From Sitta carolinensis (lineage: Eukaryota > Chordata > Aves > Passeriformes > Sittidae), in contig CM063298.1 in NCBI GenBank assembly GCA_032173965.1, positions 9,175,501 through 9,239,500 on the forward strand: a stretch of 64,000 bases of DNA, in the 5' to 3' direction. Below the pieces are notes generated by a model. That model did no database searches, was not told the origin of the DNA, and was given only the letters and a program-made list of their open reading frames with translations. Positions within the stretch are counted from its first letter, which is position 1; every line of letters starts with the position of its first letter. Positions 11,101 through 64,000 of this stretch are shown one piece after another. A program made the translations under genes and the position numbers.

Positions 11101-13461
11101 GGACAAATTACTGGCAGGTCCCAAATAATCTAAAAATCAAACCCAAGTCACATTTAATGGCGACATGTCCAAGTGCCAGAACAGCAGATTGTGTCTCTGT
11201 ATTTGGGCTCCTTTCCTGAATGTCCAACTCCTTCATCCAGAATGAACTCACTGACTGTGACTGACTATGCCTCCATTTCCATTCAGCATCTTCAAGTCCA
11301 AAAGATTTCTTTCCAGCTTTAGGAAGGGTTGTAACCATGAAACAAGTGTAACTTATTGCTTAAAGTTATTTTTTCTGCCTTAAATTCTGTGTTTGCAAAC
11401 TTTACCACGTAAAGATCTCAAATCCCCTAATATTTCTTTTGTTCCATAGGGAAAGGAGCTGGTCACTCCGAGGCCCAGTTTGTGGATCAGTTTGGATTCC
11501 ACACAGCCACTTGCTGTGGTTATATCCCACAGGTATGGTCTGTTCCACAGCTCTGAAAGCCAACAGGCTTCACTTGTAGAGGTCTGTGAACTCCTCAGAC
11601 CTGAGCTCACTCCATTTATCTGCAGCTCTCTGACCACAGCTTTGCTTTCCCTATTCCATCCCTGCTCCCTGGCACTGTGCCTGTGGCCAGCAGAGTGAGA
11701 ATTTGGAATGATGTGCTGGTTCTTTAGCTTGGTGATACTTTAAAACCCCCAGTGTCCCTTCACATACCACGTTTTGGTTTTATTAACCCCTACTGTATGG
11801 ATCTCTGCTGCTTTTGGAGAGCCTCATCATGTAACATCTCATGAGACATTGGAAAGGGCACTGGGAGATAATTCCACCATTTTCTGGCTCTGCACATGTC
11901 AGGATTTCATTCTATGACTTAACTGAAGGAATCTCCAGTATCTCAAACTCTTTGTTAAGTACAACTTTTCACCAAATTAGAAATGTGTTACCCAGTAAAA
12001 ATGAATGAATACTTCTGCATTTCCAGAAAGATTTGAAACCTGACATTGAACGAGTGAAATGATCTCACCAGAAACTCTTCCTCTAAAATACATTAAAAAT
12101 TAATGAAAATAACCAGAATCTCAAATTATATTAAAGGGAGCCCCACCAAAGTGCAGTGGAGAGCAGCACTCCCAAAGTAAAATATCTGAGGTTGCTGTGC
12201 ACTGGTCACTGACATTGTCCAGGCCATTGTGTCAGCACTGAATGTTTTAACTGGATCTCTGTTATTAACACTGAATGGAATTTAGGTGTGTTAAAATTGT
12301 GGGTGACAAACTTGGGCTGTATTTTCCAGGTGAATGAGTGGCAGAGTGACTGGCCATCCTTCTTTATCCGCCACAGACTCCAGGCTCAGCTGGATTTGAT
12401 TGAAAAAGATTATGGAGACAGAGAAGCCAGAGAACTCTGGTCACAGCTAAAAGTATGAACCATGTTTTAAATCTATTTTCTAGAATTTCAGAAAAATGTG
12501 TATCAGTAGGATTGTAAAGGTGTTTTATTAGGGATTTACCTAGCTTGGAATGAAGAGCAGGGTCTGGATGGGCTTCACGGTGGGTCCAGCATCGCTGTCA
12601 GTTGAACAGAATTCCTGTTCCTCTTTCAATTTATAGATAGTGGGAAAACCCCCTGTAATTCAGCACTAACATTTATTTCTGAGAATACAGCTAGTAATAA
12701 TCGTAATATGTAAATCCTAAGAGCTTGGTGTTACAAAGTGGGTGAAATTCTGCTGCCTGGATGGGTTTGTATTTTATCTGCCCCCAGCTGAGGCTGGTTC
12801 AGGCCATGTTCCATGCAGCACTCAGGGAACACCAGGGATGTGTTCCTCTCTTCTGTTCATTGGTCCAGATGCTTACAGCAGGCATTTCTGCCATTAAAAC
12901 GTTTTAGTTTAAATGAAATTATTTTATATTTCTCATGACAGCCAACAGTATTCAGGTCTAGAAACAATACATCAATACCAGTTGTTGATTGTTGCCATCG
13001 ATGTCCAAAGCACTCCATGAGGGCTGAACACAGGGCCAGCTCAGGCTGTAACATGCTACAGTACTTTATTTTATTTATTATTTTCTTCAAAAATCGTTAC
13101 ATGTCTATTTATGCTTTTTCAGCCAAAGATTCCTGAAATGTTCTGTGATGTAGAAATTGTTCCTGCTCTCCTGCACGGGGACCTGTGGGCAGGGAATGTG
13201 GCTGAGGATGACTCTGGGCCGATTATATTTGACCCTGCCTCCTTCTATGGCCATTCTGAGTTTGAACTGGCCATTGCTGGAATGTTTGGGGGGTTCAGCA
13301 GCTCTTTTTTCTCTGCCTATCACAGCAAAATACCCAAAGCTCCAGGATTTGAGAAACGGAACAAGTTGTATCAGCTCTTTAATTACATAAATCACTGGAA
13401 CCATTTTGGGACAGGGTACAGGGGCTCTACCCTAAACATGATGAGGAAACTTCTAAAGTAA
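7988..13461 (+). CDS. FN3K: Fructosamine-3-kinase / ketosamine-3-kinase family protein, complete
   Basis: Six coding exons join at 7988-8128, 9107-9258, 10490-10581, 11450-11532, 12330-12452 and 13123-13461. All introns are GT-AG, and the total of 930 bases gives 309 residues, the length of human FN3K and FN3KRP. The enzyme phosphorylates carbon 3 of ketoamines on glycated protein lysines, which destabilises the adduct and repairs the protein in the cytosol. Visible features: P-loop GGGCISQG with the redox-sensitive Cys at residue 24, catalytic HGDLW with Asp217, GN at 221-222, and metal-binding Asp234 in DPASFYGH. I chose the ATG at 7988 (ACCATGG) over one at 7982 because relatives start ME. 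Residues 48-197 resemble FN3K more, while much of the last exon resembles FN3KRP, so the symbol is less certain than the family. It is the only family member between WDR45B and TBCD here; mammals have two in tandem. Confidence 0.95.
9107..9258 (+). CDS. FN3K: FN3K coding exon 2 (residues 48-98)
   Basis: Acceptor TTGACAG|GCTAGA. Encodes [15 protein letters not shown] and then VIDLPGGG, a segment characteristic of FN3K. Ends in AACAA|GTATGG with two bases of a split lysine codon. Confidence 0.93.
10490..10581 (+). CDS. FN3K: FN3K coding exon 3 (residues 98-129)
   Basis: Acceptor ATCCTACAG|ATACTC. Encodes [20 protein letters not shown] and on to STVG. Donor GTTG|GTAAAG, phase 1. Confidence 0.92.
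11450..11532 (+). CDS. FN3K: FN3K coding exon 4 (residues 129-156)
   Basis: Acceptor GTTCCATAG|GGAAAG. Encodes [20 protein letters not shown] and then CCGYIPQ. Donor CACAG|GTATGG, phase 0. Confidence 0.92.
12330..12452 (+). CDS. FN3K: FN3K coding exon 5 (residues 157-197)
   Basis: Acceptor ATTTTCCAG|GTGAAT. Encodes [12 protein letters not shown] and [20 protein letters not shown], which matches FN3K more closely than FN3KRP. Donor CTAAAA|GTATGA, phase 0. Confidence 0.93.
13123..13461 (+). CDS. FN3K: FN3K last coding exon (residues 198-309)
   Basis: Acceptor GCTTTTTCAG|CCAAAG. Carries the catalytic HGDLWAGN loop (Asp217) and DPASFYGH, then [18 protein letters not shown], which is closer to FN3KRP. 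Stops at TAA 13459-13461. Confidence 0.95.
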   Translation, partial: PKIPEMFCDVEIVPALLHGDLWAGNVAEDDSGPIIFDPASFYGHSEFELAIAGMFGGFSSSFFSAYHSKIPKAPGFEKRNKLYQLFNYINHWNHFGTGYRGSTLNMMRKLLK

Positions 13462-14722
13462 CCAGGTGCATTTGAGAAATTCTGACACAGTCCCTTAGGA
13501 ATGAGCAACTTCTGCTCATCTCAAGTACCACAAACTCAGAACTGATGGTAAAACACCTGAAATGGAGAAGGCTTAGTGCACTTTTGAACCTCACTAAGAG
13601 CAATTGTATAGTCTTTAACTTGGGCACTAGTTTCCCTGCACAGATTCCTCCCTGCTGAAGCAAAGGGCTGCACTGTTTGCATACAGGATCCACAGCAGCA
13701 TCCTCCCAGTCCTGCTGCTGCTCCATCAGCAGTTTGCTATGGAGAGCTGCAGTTGTGGGACAGTGGTGTGGGAGTAACAGCAAGTTCTTATGTCTGTCCT
13801 GTTAGTTCTCTTTAGTTTTATGTCTGTTCCCAGCCCTTTTCCCATGAATATTTCTATGGTCTTCTGTTTCCCTTTCCCTTCCTTTGCATGTCAAATGTCC
13901 TAATCCAAAATTTCAGTCAGATTCTGTGAATCTGAAAACATTCTCTTTTTAATTTAATGAGCAGACAAGGCCCTTTGGCTGCATTTGTCAAACACATGTA
14001 ATTAATAATATTTCTAATATTTATTTTAATTTAACATAATTTACTAGCATTCATTTTTCTCTTTCTATAAGAACTAAAATTCCAGTGGTATTTTCTGGAA
14101 GGATGTCTAGTTCCTTGGTAATTTTCTGTACAGGCAGAAGCAGGTAGTTACCACTCAAAGCTGATAATAGCATTTCATTGTTTTAGTGTGGTATTTCACT
14201 GTGTTGTACTACAATAGTAACATATTTAAATGACTTTGTAAAAAATCAGCAAAATGTGGGAGGGAGGCTCCGTGGTTGGGTCAGAAGAAGCACCTGTGGC
14301 TGCTGGGTTGGTTGGTGCTTGATGTATTTTCAATTTTAAAAAATGAGTGCAGTGGGCAAAGCTGGTCTGTTGTGCCACCACTGGATTATGGTGGATTTGT
14401 AAGGGGGTTTGTTGTTCCTTACTGCTTTATTTTTACAGAAAACATGGGCAGTGGGAATTTGGGGAGAAAAGTGTTCAGCAAAGATACTGGTGTACAATCT
14501 GAGCTGGAATACATTAGTGACTCTGGAGAGGTTTAATGGAGGAAAGTGGCAAGGAGAGTAAAAGAAAGTGCAGTCCCACAAATATGAATTAGATTTGGGT
14601 AAGAATGACCTGAGTGTTCAGGCTTCAGATGGTTGGCATGACTAATACTAAAATATTCTACCCAAAAGTGCTCAAATATATTTAGGCTTTTCTCAACTTT
14701 AAATGGTTTTGCTATAATGATT
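13462..14722 (+). other. FN3K: Probable FN3K 3' UTR
   Basis: No repeat or further exon was recognised between the stop codon and the first canonical AATAAA on this strand. Transcript extent is inferred from that signal only. Confidence 0.5.
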
Positions 14723-14728
14723 AATAAA
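14723..14728 (+). terminator. FN3K: Candidate FN3K polyadenylation signal AATAAA
   Basis: This is the first AATAAA after the FN3K stop. It is followed within 20 bases by TTTGTTGTTG, a plausible GU-rich downstream element. It would give a 3' UTR of about 1.3 kb. Confidence 0.5.
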
Positions 14729-15403
14729 GTTTAAAATTTGTTGTTGTAATTAGTTTAGAACAATGCACTTTGCTCTCTGTAAATATGATAAAAATAGTGA
14801 AAAAATTTTACTTCCTTTGAATCAGGGGAATCTTCACGTTTGGTTATAAAACTTGACAGAACTAAAACAGTGGAAAAGTGGAACAGTAGAGTTAGAACCC
14901 AGTAGGGATTGTAGGTGATGGCTGGAAGATCTAGGTCTGAGGAAAGAGCAAAGTGCACTTGTGTTTCTGGATGTGAACAAACCCACCTGTAGCACACCAG
15001 GAAGTGCTTGTGAACTCAAACTTCTCAATTAAAACATTTGCCTTGCAGAAACCCAGCGTTCAGTGTTCATGTGTTTTGTGACTGTGCTTTGATTGAATGA
15101 ATTGGAGCCTGAAGAGAAAATATTTTGGTGTGGATGGAGCTGCTGGATAGCAGGAAAGAGCAACTGCCTGTTCTGGCATCCTGGCTGGGCTGAGGTGCCT
15201 CCCTGAATTTCCTGTACAATCAGTGGAGCTGGAGTTGTAGCTTTCAGGGTTCGAACGTTGTTTCCAGAGCTGGGTGAGGTGTAGCTAATGTGCTGTGATA
15301 TTAACGGTGTAATGCAGAGCTTTGGTGTGGGTCAGGGGAGGAATGGAGGTCATGGATAACGGCATCATCCAGCTGCCTCCCACACACCTTGTGCAGCCGA
15401 GGT

Positions 15404-16008
15404 TGTCCCCATCCTTGTCCTTTTCCCCTGGGGTCCCCGTGCCCAGGTCCCCATCCCTGTTCCCTGCCCTGGGGTCCCTGTCTCCATCCTCACGCAGTGC
15501 TTGGGTGCCCATGCCTGTGTCCCCATCCTTGTCCCAACCCCGTCCCATCCCCAGGACCCCAGAGCTGGGTGTCCCCAGGGTAGATGTCTCCAGTCTAATG
15601 TCCCCATCCCTGCTGGGTGTCCCCGGGGTGGATGTCCCCATCCTCCGTGGATGTCCCTTTCCCCAGGAGTGTCCCCATCCCAGCAGGCGTTCCTGTCTCC
15701 GATGGGTGTACCGAGGGTGGATGTTCCCCATCCCCGGTGGGTGTTCCTGTCTCCGATGGGTGTACCGAGGGTGGATGTTCCCCTCCCCGGTGGGTGTCCC
15801 CGGGGTGGATGTTCCCCTCCCCGGTGGATGTCCCCCTCCCCGGTGGTGTCCGGTGGATGCCCTTCCGGGTGCCCGGGTTGGATGTCCCCCTTCCCGGTGG
15901 GTGTTCCCGGGGTGGATGTTCCCCCCGGTGGTTCCCGGGGTGGATGTTCCCTCCCGTGGGTGTTCCGGGGTGGATGTTCCCCTCCCCGGTGGGTGTTCCC
16001 AGGGCGTG
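15404..16008. repeat. GC-rich minisatellite between FN3K and TBCD
   Basis: About 600 bases built from GTCCCC and GGTGGATGTTCCCCTCCCC words. Early units are short (about 12-35 bp) and degenerate. Near 15684-15790 a unit of about 54 bp containing TCTCCGATGGGTGTACCGAG is present twice. Later units are about 34 bp. Long frames on both strands (15285-16984) follow the repeat and are not genes. Neighbouring sequence to the left (14729-15403) shows nothing recognisable. Confidence 0.92.
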
Positions 16009-16009
16009 T

Positions 16010-16774
16010 CCGCCCCTCCGCTCGCCGCCAGCCCCGCTCTCGGGCGGTGCCGCCGCCGCCTTTGGTCCCTCCTGGCGGCCCGTAGCAGGGCGGGAGCGGC
16101 GGCGGCGCGGGGCGGGCCGGGCCGGGGCGGCACCGGGCGCTGCTCCCTGCTCCCGGCTGGTCCCGGGTTGTCCCGTGTCCCGGTGGTGGGTTCCCGGTGG
16201 TCGGCGGTGCCGGTGGTCGCAGCGCCCCGGGCCGAAGGGCAGCGGCGGAGGCCGGTAGGGCCGGGCGGGGCTGCGGGAGGGGCCGCACGGCGGGGGCCGG
16301 GCGGCCGGGCGCGGGAGGCGGCGGGGCGGCCCCGGCGCTGCTGAGTGAGGGGCGGCGGGAGCGGCCCCGGCGCTGCTGAGTGAGGGGCGGGGCGGGGGGC
16401 TGGATGCGGCGCGGCCCCGGCGCTGCTGAGTGAGGGCTGGGGAGCGGCCGGCGTGCTGATAGGGCGGGGCGAGCGCCCCGGCGCTGCTGAGTGAGGGGCG
16501 GCGGGGAGCGGCCCCGGCGCTGCTGAGTGAGGGGCGGCGGGCTGAGCCGGCCCCGGCGCTGCTGAGTGAGGGGCGGCGGGAGCGGCCCCGGCGCTGCTGA
16601 GTGAGGGGCGGCGGGTGAGCGGCCCCGGCGCTGCTGAGTGAGGGGCGGCGGGTGAGCCGGCCCCGGCGCTGCTGAGTGAGGGGCGGCGGGGGGCCCGGCG
16701 CTGCTGGTGAGGGGGGCGGCTGAGCCCGGCGCCTGAGCGGGCCCTGTGCGGCTACTGCCTAGCGGCCTGGGCCC
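16010..16774 (+). promoter_or_regulatory. TBCD: CpG-rich TBCD promoter / 5' UTR region
   Basis: Very GC- and CpG-rich sequence from about 16010 to the TBCD ATG, with many GGGCGG and GGGGCGG GC boxes and no TATA box. The right half is taken up by the tandem array at 16332-16752. The transcription start is unknown, so the array may be promoter or transcribed leader. The promoter assignment is inference from composition and position. Confidence 0.7.
16332..16752 (+). repeat. TBCD: Minisatellite of about 35 bp units in the TBCD promoter
   Basis: Nine clear copies and two degraded ones share the core CCCCGGCGCTGCTGAGTGAG followed by GGGCGGCGGG. Linkers vary (AGCGG, TGAGCCGG, CTGAGCCGG). Each clear unit carries a GC-box-like GGGGCGG, and several carry TGAGTGA, one base from the AP-1 site TGAGTCA. 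The array ends about 22 bases before the TBCD ATG. Confidence 0.95.

Positions 16775-64000
<47,226 letters not shown>

Overview
This is a nuclear genomic window from a bird. Three things point there: split genes with GT-AG introns whose proteins match vertebrate families, CR1 retroposon tails of the avian type (23971-24171 plus strand, 19390-19503 minus strand), and the gene order WDR45B - FN3K - TBCD with ZNF750 nested in TBCD. That order matches human 17q25.3 and, as far as I know, avian chromosome 18. The many GC-rich minisatellites fit a gene-dense small chromosome. I could not place the species; a songbird is only a guess. Nothing bacterial, viral or CRISPR-like was seen.

Layout. 1-3350: first coding exon and part of intron 1 of WDR45B (minus), starting in a CpG-rich block (about 2990-3780). 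3351-7987: intergenic, with a GC-rich repeat, a CR1 tail and a 1.1 kb minisatellite (6260-7344). 7988-13461: a complete six-exon fructosamine/ketosamine kinase gene (plus) encoding 309 residues. 13462-16774: its 3' region, then a minisatellite and a CpG-rich promoter carrying a second tandem array. 16775 to beyond the right edge: the 5' third of TBCD (plus); 13 coding exons are resolved, giving the first 433 codons plus one base, out of about 1,190. 43868-64000: TBCD intron 13, running off the window. It holds the antisense gene ZNF750 (coding exons 49624-48202 and 47789-47162, with a probable untranslated exon 1 ending near 54270).

How the genes relate. They have no shared pathway: WDR45B acts in autophagosome formation, FN3K in protein deglycation, TBCD in tubulin folding, and ZNF750 in epidermal differentiation. 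The linkage is conserved synteny, and ZNF750 is a nested antisense gene.

Most notable points: (1) ZNF750 has a one-base frameshift just after its zinc finger, while everything downstream is intact in the shifted frame; (2) a 65-67 bp element spanning the ZNF750 stop codon is present in three tandem copies; (3) the single FN3K-family gene looks like a mosaic of mammalian FN3K and FN3KRP, and RAB40B is not in its expected place; (4) a minisatellite with a GC box in nearly every unit sits directly upstream of the TBCD start; (5) TBCD exon 3 appears to use a shifted acceptor with loss of one codon. I found no convincing new biological system. The unusual material is tandem-repeat architecture and small gene lesions.
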